This document shows, in pieces, positions 1-12,400 of a stretch of DNA of 64,000 bases (within the stretch, counting starts at the first letter, position 1; each line of letters starts with the position of its first letter). The stretch lies in NCBI RefSeq assembly GCF_051622035.1, contig NC_135355.1, forward strand, positions 42,201,486 to 42,265,485, written 5' to 3'. Below the pieces are notes generated by a model. That model saw only the letters and a list, made by a program, of their open reading frames with translations. It ran no database searches and was not told where the DNA came from. The translations under genes and the position numbers were made by a program. The DNA is from Arctopsyche grandis. Its lineage: Eukaryota > Arthropoda > Insecta > Trichoptera > Hydropsychidae.

Positions 1-470
1 CACCACCAACGTGAGAAAAGTTATCACGCATATGACCGATGTTATCCCTTGGATGCGGATTTTCTCTAGCTTGAGGTGGTCCTTCTCTAATATGAGGTGG
101 GCCTTCTCTAATATGCGGTGGGCCTTCTCTAATGTGAGGTGGTCCCTCTCTAACATGAGGTGGTCCCTCTCTAACATGAGGTGGTCCTTCCCTGACATGC
201 GGTGGTCCTTCTCTGATATGAGGTGGAACTTCTCTAAACGGTGGACCATTTTCTCGATAATTCGAAGGTTCGCGATACGGAGGCACTCCTCCAGGTCCTT
301 CCCTCATCACTTGGGGTCCTTCGCGGAACGACGACGGCGGACCGTCCCTGAACGGTTGGGGCCCGTCTCTAAAGCCAGGAGGCCCGTCTCTGAATCCAGA
401 AGACGGCCCTTCCCTGAAATTGGGAGGACCGTCTCTGAAATTAGGAGGTGTGCGGTCCCTAAATCCAGGC
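1..470 (-). repeat. Degenerate coding repeats in last visible RBBP6 exon
   Basis: The minus-strand reading frame of the last exon holds short in-frame tandem repeats. Toward the gene's 5' side the unit is FRDGPP-like (roughly 310-540). Between about 66 and 235 it becomes a heptapeptide GPPH[V/I]RE, seven consecutive copies with mostly synonymous changes. The plus-strand open frame over the same bases (arginine/serine/tryptophan-rich) is an antisense shadow of this repeat. Confidence 0.85.
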
Positions 471-3400
471 ATCATTTCATCTCTAAACTGTAAAACGTCT
501 CTGAAATTACTTCCAGGACCACCGTCCCTAAAGCCCATAGGATGACCTTCTTTAAATCCTTGTTGAGGACCATCGCGGAACGGCATTCGCTGGTCTCTGT
601 AATTGGAAACGGGGCGCTCGCGTTCCCTGTTTCTTTCGTTGATGCCGGGCGGGATAATTTCTTCTCTCCGATCGATGGGCGGATGTTCAAAACCGGGAGG
701 CGGGGGTTGAGTCCCTGGCGGAATGTCTTCGAATGGCATAGGACCGTATCGCATACGTGGTCCAGACTCCACTCCAGGTGGAATCATCTTCATTCCCATC
801 AGAGGTTGAGGATGACCTCCAGGAGGACCGTTATTCCGTTGATTATACCTGTTCATACAAAAAAAAGCATTAAACTCTTGCACAATGCATACGCTACGAC
901 AAAAAAAAAAATATTAAAACTGAAGAATGACTGTGTTTAAAAAAAAACGATAGGATGGTCTGTGACGAGTAAACCGATATATGTATGAATATCAAACTTG
1001 CCCCTGAAAGTGAAGTATAATGAAAATTCAATAACCACAAACGACTTTAATTATTTTCGAAATATAATATTGAAGTATCATTATAGCCGTAGCCGCTATA
1101 TACATACATAAAGGCGGTATGAATTTGTGTAAAACTATGACAAATAATATCTATTGCTGGAATAATTGCGTAGTTTTATTAATTAAAACATTGAATCGTA
1201 GTAAGAATAACACTTGCGAGTGTTGAAAAATTTGAATATATTTGAAATTGTGTCCAAAACAAAGTTTTTCTTACTACAATTCACTAATATGTATATCTGA
1301 AAATAAATGGAGACTAAAATTAAATTGAAAAGCTCACTTTCACACATGATGTGTACATATTTTCAAATTATGATTTTATGTATTTATATTTCGTAGCCGA
1401 GTCGTACGCATTTTGAAATAAAGAGACAATGCACATGCAGATAGTGAGCTTTTACAATGTAAACATTACCCATATTTCGTCTTAACGGCGAAACATAAAA
1501 CAAACTTCACAATGCAAGATTTTTCAGTTCCGACGGGTCTTCGCTCTTCGCCAATCTTCTACGATGTTAAAAGTCTGAATTACGTCTTGAAAATTACACT
1601 TCGGTACTAAACAATAAATTACAATCTTCTCTCAATAATAAATCATACTGAAATTGAAAACAGTGTGTTTGGAAATCCTCAACGCAACTACATAGGAAAG
1701 ATAAAATGTGAAGGTATCCCGGAATTTAAAAACATTCGTACATACATACAAGTCCAGATTTATATATATATTTAAAAAAAATGTAAACAAATAAATTAAA
1801 TATTCATATGAATTTAATTCTTATTAGTTACTCGTGATTTGCATTAGAACTAAATGATTCAATGAAAAAACATGCAAACCATCGATAAAAAAAATTGATA
1901 AAACAACCATCAAACATTAAAATGATTTTGTAGAGCATTCGAACCAATTATTAGATCAGATAAAAACACACACACACACACACACACATAGGAACAGTGA
2001 GACGATGAAATAATAGAGTAAGGTAAATACAGGATGCAGGGTCATAATAAATGCATTTTTTTCAGTGTCGATAATTTATTTTCCCCCTATTTTATATAAA
2101 AAAAAACAAAACAGATATTTACTCATCATCATTATGAAGACACCTGTTTAAGATTAACCCTCTCTCTCTCTCTCTCTCTGAATGCATGAGACACCATCGA
2201 TTTTTCTCAACGCAACAATAATCAGCAAGACACGACGACGACGTATAGATTTTTTTTCGGCTAATAAGTCTTCGGGAGCAGTAACAATCTTCTAATGACA
2301 ATTTTTCATATCCTTATATCCCAGGCGTTTGGCAATAACTTCACTAATTTATTATATAAGAAGGCCGGTGAAACTTATGAATTCATTCGAATTCAAACTC
2401 AGATTAACTTTCACAATAAGTAATAACAAAAATATATATACAACACTACATCATATATACATATGTAAGGCATCATGAATAAAAATGCAGCGGCAAGCAT
2501 TATATAAATATTAACCAAATACATTTTATGTATACACTGTAAACGCACTTTATTATTATAAGTATTACTAAATATTCTAACGATTGGAAACAATTATTAG
2601 TTTATTTACTAGACTAGCGATTCTTAACCTTTTTTGTTTCTCCCCTTTTCAAAATCAAGTTACAAAGGAAACTAGTTGCTTTAAAATACATTTATCAAAC
2701 TTAAAAAGATGATTTATTTGTTCATCTTCAAGATAGTGTATACCAGGTAGGTTAAGTTAAAGATTTATAAATTGGCAGGCCCCCCCCAAATCTTTCTGAA
2801 GATTCCACAAACCACTGGTTAAGAACCCCTAATCAATATAAACATTATAAATATAAATTACAAAAAAAATAAATAACAGTATTGTAAAAAAATATTTGAC
2901 CGATAAGAGTTAATAATTTAATAGATTATTATAATACATGTTATACTTAATAATTCTATATCACAGATCAATACACATACAATAAAAGTTTGCTTAATTA
3001 TAATAGAGTTTTCATCAATGACTTTCACAGAAATTAAAACAATAACCGTGTAAAAAATGGTCAGTATTTTTAAACAAATATTAATTTCTTCCTGACACAA
3101 ATCAAACAAAGTCACCGATCAATTAAATACAACAAACTCTATGCGCACATTTCAGGTGCGAAAATAACTGTATCACAATGGTAAACGGATTATTCGGCAA
3201 AAAGCGATCTCGTGCAAGTCACTAAAATCTCGATCACGGAACATTTGGCACTCGAGTTTTCATAATTACAATATTTCGCGTATGTTACTTTCGATTGATG
3301 GAGTTTATGGGTGCCGGACGTTCCGTGATCGAGATTTTAGTGACTAGTCACCGAACCTTATCACAGTATGTATCACATTTTTATAATATGTAACTAGAAA

Positions 3401-6400
3401 GGAAATTGACAGTAAAAATAAATTAACATTAACAATATAAGTATATAAAAAAAAAAAAACAGACAAACAATTAAAAGTTGATTCAACGTTCATCATAAAA
3501 TACAACATACAAAATCGGATATTGAATGTAAGGCACTCAATATTTAGCCCTTTGAGTGCTGACGTCTTTTCTGTTGAAAGCCCGCAACAATTTCCAACTA
3601 CAATTATTCAGAAATCCAATAGAAAGCAGGAATAAAAATTGTAGCTAATCCAACAAAAGGATTTCGAGTTTTGTAAAGGTGTGCTTAGACTCTCTAATAT
3701 ATCTTGCAACAATATAAAATAAACAAAACAAGTCTATTAATGAATGTATTTTTCCAAAACTATGTAGTTGCCTCTTTTTCATTGTTGTTAAAATGTAATG
3801 CTCACAATCTAAATGCCAAGCCACAATCTAAAATGCTCAGCAGTTAGAGATTTCCATCAGGAAATTCTGCTATGGTTATAAATTCAGAAAGTACGGTGTA
3901 AACCAGTCTTTATAAACATTGACACGGATTACACGACCCATGTTCAATGCATATTTTTTCAACGCAACCTGGAAAGGCTTAGTGGGTAGTATTCTTGTTT
4001 ATTTTTTACATACTTAAAATACAACGCCTATCGGCGTTGGTCAGCATTCAAAGGGTTAAATAAAGGACATATGGTCACCGTAGATATAACATAAATTAGC
4101 CTTTTGGTAAATCTAAAATAAAATCGTATTATACAAATGTAAGCACTAATTGACATAAATTTAACACCGAGAAAACTCACATCATCATCGATCTATCAAT
4201 TAAATTCAAATTATCACATTTCAGTTAAAATCAGTCTTCGAAAACACAATATTTGACCGATTCAAACATAATACACACATCGTCGCATACATATATAATC
4301 AAATTATGTACATATATTAAATATAATATCTGGCTTGTTTGTTATAAACCTGGTACGAATCAGGGCTGTGCAGTTGTTGAAAATCGAATGACTGCGACTA
4401 TGATTTCTCATTTATATTTCAACTTACAATTACACTCGGAACGAGTCCACTCAGACGTTACCCGCAGAGTCAAAAGTATATGTTAGGAAAAATGTTAATC
4501 TTGTGTGCTTTTTATCTTCCGGCTTAACCCCAGGAAGAATTATTAGGCGCTACTTGAGTATGCGGTCTACCTTTGAATCGCAGTCGACTATTTTTTTTTA
4601 TTTGTATCGTAGCAACGACCTGTTTATTATAATTTTTGTTTTTTCCTACCACCCCGTAATGTTGTCGAAGCATTTCTATCAAAATATCATCAGCAGCGAA
4701 GAAAATACCGACCCTAACAACCTAATCTTAAAAGAATAGGGCCAACCCTAACTTAACCTAACCTAACCTGACCCTTAAATAAATAGGTGTTATGTAATCT
4801 GCTAAGATATGTCTATTTTTTAAGTTTTATTTCATCAATATTTTCACAAAAAAACACCTATTTATTTAAGGGTCAGGTTAGGTTAGGTTAAGTTTGTCAG
4901 CAAGGAAACCCGAGTGGCTGGAGCGGCACACTAACGAGGCACTCAGAAGGGTATCCAATCGGATAGACGGAGCGGGACTATCGCTTGCAAGGCAGAAGAC
5001 GAAGAGGAAGAGAGGCGATCTTTTTCATCCACCGGCGAAAGCTGACGCCGCCGACTATCAACATAGGAGAGCCGGTACTGTTTCAGAATTCCCTGAAATA
5101 TTTGGGAGTCCATCTGGACAAAAAACTCAATTTCCGGGAGCACGCGACAAGGTTGGCCGAAAAAACGGCAACAGTAACAGCGGCGCTGGGACGACTGATG
5201 CCAAACTTCGGAGGGCCGAAACCAAAGAGAAGGAAGCTGCTGAACAGCGTTGTCCATTCGACGCTTCTCTACGCAGCACCAGTCTGGCGGATTCCATGGA
5301 AATAGAAAGGACGAGGAAAAAGTTAGCCTCAATACAGCAGAGAAGCGCACTCAGAGTAGTCACAGCGTACTCGACTGTCTCCGAGAACGCTGTTCTGGTA
5401 GTTGCAGGAATAGTCCCGATAGGTCTGCTCGCGAAGGAGAGGAAGCAACTCTTCGACGGCTCGAGAGGCAATGCATCGGAATCCCGAGAAGCAGCGACAC
5501 GCAGGCGGAATGAGATACGGCAAAAGCTGATGAGGTAGGACGAAGAATGTAAAAGACACTGGACCTACAGGATCATCCCGTCCGTGGGCGACTGGGTTGA
5601 GAGGAAACACGCGGATACCAGTTTCCACTTGACACAGCTGCTGACGGATCACGGCTGCTTTGGCAAGTACCTCCACAGGATCAAAAAGGAGGCCGAAACA
5701 AAATGCTACCACTGCGAAGCCGAAGTGGACGACACAGAGCATACCCTTTTCGGGTGCCCAGCTTGGGCGGAAGAAAGAGAAAGAATGGAGGAAATCAGAG
5801 TGACCTCACCCGAAAACCTGGGCAAGAAGCTAATAGAGAAGATGGAAGCTTGGGTAATCATCGACACGTTCACGTCAACGGTAATGCGCAAGAAGAAGGC
5901 GCACGAACGAGAGAGAAGAATGCAATGCGAGATTGATGGAAGAAAGAAAGAAAGAACGACGATGATTGAATAGACCCCCACTCTTTGAAGTAATACACGA
6001 AAGTCCCAGAGAGTGGAGGTCGGGGGTGGGGTTTAGCCGGAAAAATCCAGCACTACCCTGCAGTTCGGACTGTAGGCTGTCTTCCGAAAATTCCCCACCT
6101 CCAGCGCAGCGAAAAAAAAAAAAGGTTAGGTTAAGTTAGGGTTGGCCATATTATTCAGTCTCACCATCACACGCGAGAACTGAGACAGAGCGAGACCGCA
6201 TATTAAAGTTAAAACGTGGAGGTAGATCGCATACTAAAGTAGATATGTGAAGGTAGACCGCATACTAAAGTGGCACCAATTATTATTACACGTGCCCAAT
6301 TAATCGCAACTTAAGCACTTGATCGCCACGCGATTTTAGAAACTGATTCAACCCCTGACACCACCTCTTGAATATATCACAAACCAACGGATAAAAACAT

Positions 6401-9400
6401 TGACTTTTTTCAACTTAATTAGTATCACAGGATATTTTTCGATGTCGCTGTGAAGAAACCAAAATTAATTTCGAGTCGTAGCCTTAAAAACGAAGGTGGG
6501 CGGCTTGTGGCGATGAAGTGGTTAAAACCCATTTGCCGCAGCCTGGGTTACTGATTGATGATGCGTGTCAACTAAGTTTACTTACGAGTGCTCTCGTATA
6601 GTGTCAACTTGGTATTAACAGCATATGTACGTGAATATTGACTCACTAATGAATGTATAAAGCTAATGTTTGTGATGAAAATGACTCAATGTACGCAGAT
6701 ATCCGAGATGCAGTATATCTTTTTCTCATGTTTATCACAAATTGAGATATATAAATGAAATTTATACATGGTCACAACAAAAAACGTTATCAATTGTTTA
6801 CTGTGTACGTAGAAAATATTAAAACGAAATAAGATCCAATTGACATTTTATAATTGGTGTCGGATTCTAGGAAAATGCCAGAGTCGCGTTTTTCAACGAC
6901 TCCACAGCCTTGAATTTAAACACATTTAAAAATATCACATTACAATATCAATTCAACATCAAAATATTTCTTTTATAACAAAATATAAGTAATAGAACAG
7001 CAAAAATAAAATGTATAATACAATCAAAACACAGGTATTTAGGCATACATAAACAAATAAGACTTATATCTGAACAAATTATTGATTGATGGAACAAAAA
7101 ATTTCAAACTACAATCTGACATATTATTATAATACGAATATTAGTCACAAAGTTTTGATACAATTTTCGACTAGTTTTTACGTGCTAATTTTTACAAACA
7201 ATACTCATCGAGTCCTACAAAAAAAAAACCACATATTTTCAGTGCAATTTTCTTAATACAATTACATCTTTATATGTAATTATTAATCACAGGAAACAAA
7301 TTGCACTTCAAAAATAAAATTAAATACACATGTAAAAAACAATTTCATAAATTATATATTTTTCGCATCGATTATATATTCTACTTTGAGCGGAATACAA
7401 ATTTATTTTTTTGTACAAATTCAAACATACATACAAACATTACTGCCTAATACAAATATAATACATATAAAAAGAAAGTCAATAATTTGTTCAGACAAAT
7501 AAATACCTGACATTTTTAAAAAATTGAAAAAGTCCAGCATACCTGTTATGCGGTGCGTTGACGGGGCCAGGGCCGGGGCCGGGGCCAGGGCCAGGGCCAG
7601 CTCCGGAACCAGTGCCGTAGCCGGTAAAATGTCTAGGACGGGGACCGGTGGGGGGTATTTGACGAAGACGTTCCTGACTATTGGCACGAGGAGGACCCTT
7701 GAACGGCGACGCACCCACAAATCTGCAATAAGTCAAAACGCAAAATTAATATCTAACGAATTGTGTCAACCTAGCGTGCTACAATGATCAAACAACAAAA
7801 CAAATGGCTAATACAGTAAAAAATAAATAAAAAAAAAAACACAAATGTACTACAATAAAATTCGAGCACATAAAACCATTTTGATAAAAAATAAAATAAA
7901 TTAATGACGATTATGGGTCACCTAATTATGATTGCAATTTTTATACATGTGCTTGGGGCCATAATGCTAATGATTTGGGGCAACTTGACACTTAAACCAT
8001 AGCAAAAATGAAACAAATCTTTATCTATATATATATATATATATAAATGAATGTCTCTGTGTGTGTGTGTGTCTCGTATAGGCTGCTAAACCACTCAAAT
8101 GATTACGATAGAACTTTCAGGATTTGTTGTATGCATGTCCAGGAAGCTTACTGTGAAAAAAAAACGGGAAAAAACCTCATAACACTATAGCAGCTGCGCG
8201 GTTAAAACTGTTGAACGTCGCCAGGGGCCGGCACAATTTTTTAAAAATTAAACTTTATATATATTCACATGTACATGCATATAAATCCGTTTCCATTCCC
8301 GTTTTTGGGCGATTTTTTTTCACAGTAATCTTTCCGGACATGCACGAAACAAATCCTGTAAGTTTCATCGTAATCGGTTGAGTAGTTTAGGAGCCCAAAC
8401 GAGACAAACAGACAGACAGACAGACATTGATTTATATATATATATATATATAGATATATAGATTAAAATAAATATAAAATAAAAAATTAAACATAATTGT
8501 ATCATCGACCAGAAACGATTGACGAAAACGTAATACAAAAAGATATCAGCGGACTGAAACAGTTCGCGCAGTCGTGAATCATATATAGACAGTAGATAGG
8601 AATATTTTATTACAAAAATTATATAAGTTAGGAATAAATGGTATAGTATTAAAGTGGCTTTCAATCATACTTAAATAATAGAAGGCAAATAGTAAAAATT
8701 GATAAGGTGTTATCCTCTGAATTTGTAACACCTCATGGAGTGCCGCAAGGGTCCAAATTGGGACCCTTATTATTTATATTATATATAAATGATATTGTTA
8801 AGGTAATTAAGATGTGTAAAACACATTTGTTTGCAGATGATACATTGATATATATGATTGGAAAGAATGTTGATGTAATGTCTGAGATTTTAAATATAGA
8901 ATTAAATTATGTGAATGACTGGTTGTGTGAAAATAAATTAAAGTTGAATGTGAATAAAACAAAAATGATGTGGTTGAATGGTAAAAATAAAAATATATTG
9001 AATGAAATTAGAATTGATGATAAGTTAATTGAAAAAGTTGAAAATATAAAATACTTAAGTGTATACATAGATTCAGCACTAAATTTTAAAATGCACGCTG
9101 ACTATATAATAAAAAAAATGGCTAGAAAAGTTGGTATATTATGTAGATTAAGAAATATTTTAAGTAAAAAAAGTAAAATTTTAGTGTTTAATTCAATTGT
9201 CTTGCCACATGTGGTTTATTGTGCCACTGTGCTTAATTTGTTTAGTGGCCAAGATTTAGAAAAAATGCAAAAAATACAGAATAAAGCTATGGGAGGTATT
9301 TTGAATGTGAGTAGATTTAAGAGTATTGGAAATATGTTAGATGAATTAGTATGGATGAGTATTAGAATTACTCTAAATATTAGTACATTGTCTTTTGTTT

Positions 9401-12400
9401 ATAAGTTAGATCATAAGTTATTACTTAAGTATTTTGATGATTATATAATAAGGAATAGAGATAAACATAGTTTTTATACTAGAAATAAGGACAAACTAGT
9501 ATAAGTTATATAAGTTAATTATAAATTTTAGAGTTAAGTATTAAGATGTATTTTTAAATTAGCTTGATAGCTAAAATATATATAAATAAATATATGCATC
9601 AGCGGCCAATAAGAGTTGGCACCAACATGATGCAAATATGAGTCAGCGGCCACCATTGTGTTAATAATAATATTCGTAATTACGATTGTACCGACGCGAA
9701 AGTTTGAAACGCCATTGTGTAGTCAAGGAAATGTGTTCGTTGGTAACCACATTATCAGTTAGTTTATGACGACAAGGTGGTGAAGAGACGTCATCCGAGT
9801 TCCAACCATCACTTGAAACGGGAACGGGAATTGCACGCCTTATTCTGGCATTGCAACGCATGCTTGGTTCAGCTAGTAGTATAATAATATTGTAACGTGG
9901 GGCATTATGGGGATTAAAAAGTGCATTCGGGAGTCGACAATGAAGACCCTCGGATAAGGCCGAGCGGCACTTCCCGCTAGCTCTCAGAATCCTGACAAGA
10001 GCGTGAGATTGTTTGTGCCCGAGACCGTGAAACTGTAAACAATGGAGAAACAAACGGATCAGGGAAGCTGTAGTGAGCAGCTTGCCTTTCATAAAGAGGT
10101 ACTTAGGCCATATCAGATCAATCTGGAACGAGCGCTGGCTGCTTGTGGACCTCCTTAATCATCCAATAAATGCTGTGAAGCGACTTTAGCCTTTGATTTG
10201 GATCCTCCACCCACCCCTACGCAACAATATGTATAAAAACGGACGCAATGTATGTGGCGGAGGGATGAACAAGTATGGAGATTTCAAAAAAACAAATAGA
10301 ATACCAGGAGTATACATAAGCATAGGGATGTGGCGTGATGACCGATCGTGTCAAGGAGACGCGGGAAGTGAGGCGTCTGACATGTGCTCCTGATATTGAA
10401 CACCTCACTTGGAACGGGTGACGTTAGCGTCCGATGCGCTGCGCGGGAGCGTACAAATATACACACATCCACGAAGACACACACACACATTCATTCATCA
10501 TTTCGAAGCGGGCGAACGAGGAGCGTTTTAATAAGCGCGTGCGCCTATAAATTGCCTTACAGTATATTTATATAAAACATATAACTTTATTTTAATTCGT
10601 GTATCAATTCCTTTCCGAAGCCACCCGTTGAAATCAACGGGCACAACAGTAGTTCATAATAATAGACGATTGTTAAAAATGAACACCTTTGACGCTGGTG
10701 GGACGGTGGACCTTGCGGTGGTGGAGTGCGGAGTGGAGAACGATAACGAGCTGGAGATCCTCTTCTTCTTGCCCTGCCCGATCGCGGAGAGTGAGAGCGG
10801 GATACGGAACGGGAGCTGTAACATAGATGTAAAAATGCACTCACCGCCGAGACGATAAAGCAAACAGTGGTGGTCGTGTAATACACTTACCGACTGATCG
10901 AGAATGAGTTGGAGCGACGATCGCGAGATCGACGCCGCGGAGGAGGTGGAAGTAGCGCCCGTCTCGGAGGTGGACTGCGTGAATACGATCTATACTTTTC
11001 ACCGCCGGCACGACGAGCACCGGGCGAGCGTCCTGATCCCGGCAGTGAACGCGATCGTGACCTGAAATAATTAACAGTACATTAATAATGGCAACAAATT
11101 ATTTGGTTAGTTTATAATTCCAAAAGTGGTCAGTAAAAAAATTAATAAAAATTTATTAGCAATTAATTATAAACTTGATCAGTAACATATTCTTAACACA
11201 ATGTTGGCCGCTGACTCATATTTGCATCATGTTGGTGCCAACGCTTAGTGGCCGCCGATGCATATATGATTCACGACTGCGCGAACTGCTTCAGTCCGCT
11301 GATATATTTTCGTATTACGTTTTCGTCAATCGTTTCTGGTCGATGATACAATTATGTTTCATTTTTTATCTTATATTAGATTTATTTTCTTTTTATTTTA
11401 ATCTATATATTATATATAAAATTGAATGTCTATCTGTCTGTCTCGTATGGGCTCCTAAACTACTCAACCGATTACGATGAAACTTACAGGATTTGTTTTA
11501 TGCATGTCCGGAAAGATTACTGTGAAAAAAAATTCCGTTCCGAAAAAAAATTCGAAAAAAAAAAATACGGGAATGAGTGTCATTGCAACGCAATAATTTC
11601 GTAATTTGCGTAAAAAAAATTCGTTAAGTGTTCCTATAGATACAGAACCATCGATATTTTCCATTTTTTTTATTTTATTTTATTTCATTCTTATGCATGT
11701 ACATGCGAATATATATAGTTTCTTTTAATTATTTTTTAAAAAATTGTGCCGGCCCCTGGTGAAGTTAAACAGTTTAACCGCGCGGCCGCTATAGTGTTAA
11801 TGATCAGTAGAATATAATGAACAATCAGTAAATTATTCATTTTTATTCAGTAAAGAATTCTTTTTTTATCAGTAAATAAATCCTTTTTGATCAGTATTTT
11901 ATTTAAATACTGATCAAAAAGGATTTTATATCAGTGAAATTATAATTTTTGACAGTTGAATGATAGCGCTTTGCCCCGCTATGGTCCACTCCCACTCTCC
12001 TCGTGGTCCAAACACCGCAATATCCATCCAAACACATCGTGATATATTTTTTTTTAAAGTTTTATTTCATCAATATTTTCACAAAAAAAAACATATCTTA
12101 GCAAGCCAACACTTAATTATTTAAAGCTGAACCTTAGGTTAGGTTAGGTCAAGTTGATTTGAGTCAAGGTTTTTGATCAGTATTTTATTTAAATACTGAT
12201 CAAAAAGGATTTTATATCAGTGAAATTATAATTTTTGACAGTTGAATGATAGCGCGGTGCCCCGCTACGGTCCACTCCCACTCTCCTCGTGGTCCAAACA
12301 CCGCAATATCCATCCAAACACATCGTGATATTCTTTTTTTTTTTTTAAGTTTTATTTCATCAATATTTTCACAAAAAAAAACATATCTTAGCAAGCCAAC

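Larger units (their letters stand above)
849..7542. other. Intron 16 of the RBBP6 gene: repeat-filled
   Basis: A 6.7-kb intron on the minus-strand gene. Besides elements listed separately (2615-2831, 3218-3344, 3548-4055, 4755-4890, 4891-6122) it holds a (CA)n tract near 1966-1988, a (CT)n tract near 2160-2179, and a plus-strand motif AGACCGCATACTAAAG repeated with variation at about 6197, 6227 and 6257 and again near 16565. No other convincing gene was seen. Confidence 0.6.
7723..10686. other. Intron 15 of the RBBP6 gene
   Basis: A 3.0-kb intron. It contains (TA)n tracts near 8027-8046 and 8435-8460, part of an inverted repeat pair with a nested LINE, a solo LTR and a dispersed repeat, all listed separately. 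No host exon beyond those assigned was recognised. Confidence 0.6.

Noticed and set aside
11-493. Plus-strand 160-codon arginine/serine/tryptophan-rich open frame
   Set aside because: Antisense shadow of the repeat-rich last RBBP6 exon; its periodicity is explained by the GPPH[V/I]RE coding repeats on the other strand.
4740-4890. TTAGGTTAGG motifs as a telomere or telomere-proximal region
   Set aside because: Only two to three units each, inside a transposon-like foldback within a gene; not a telomere array.
4943-5742. Minus-strand open frames of about 110-137 codons
   Set aside because: Shadows of the R1-clade LINE coding region on the plus strand.
7421-7787. Open frames in other frames around the Gly/Pro-rich stretch
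   Set aside because: They overlap RBBP6 exon 7543-7722, whose splice sites and phase fit the gene; low-complexity GC-rich coding DNA gives open frames on both strands.
9661-10092. Minus-strand 143-codon open frame
   Set aside because: It spans the boundary of the solo LTR at 9891 and unrelated flank, with no recognisable domain.
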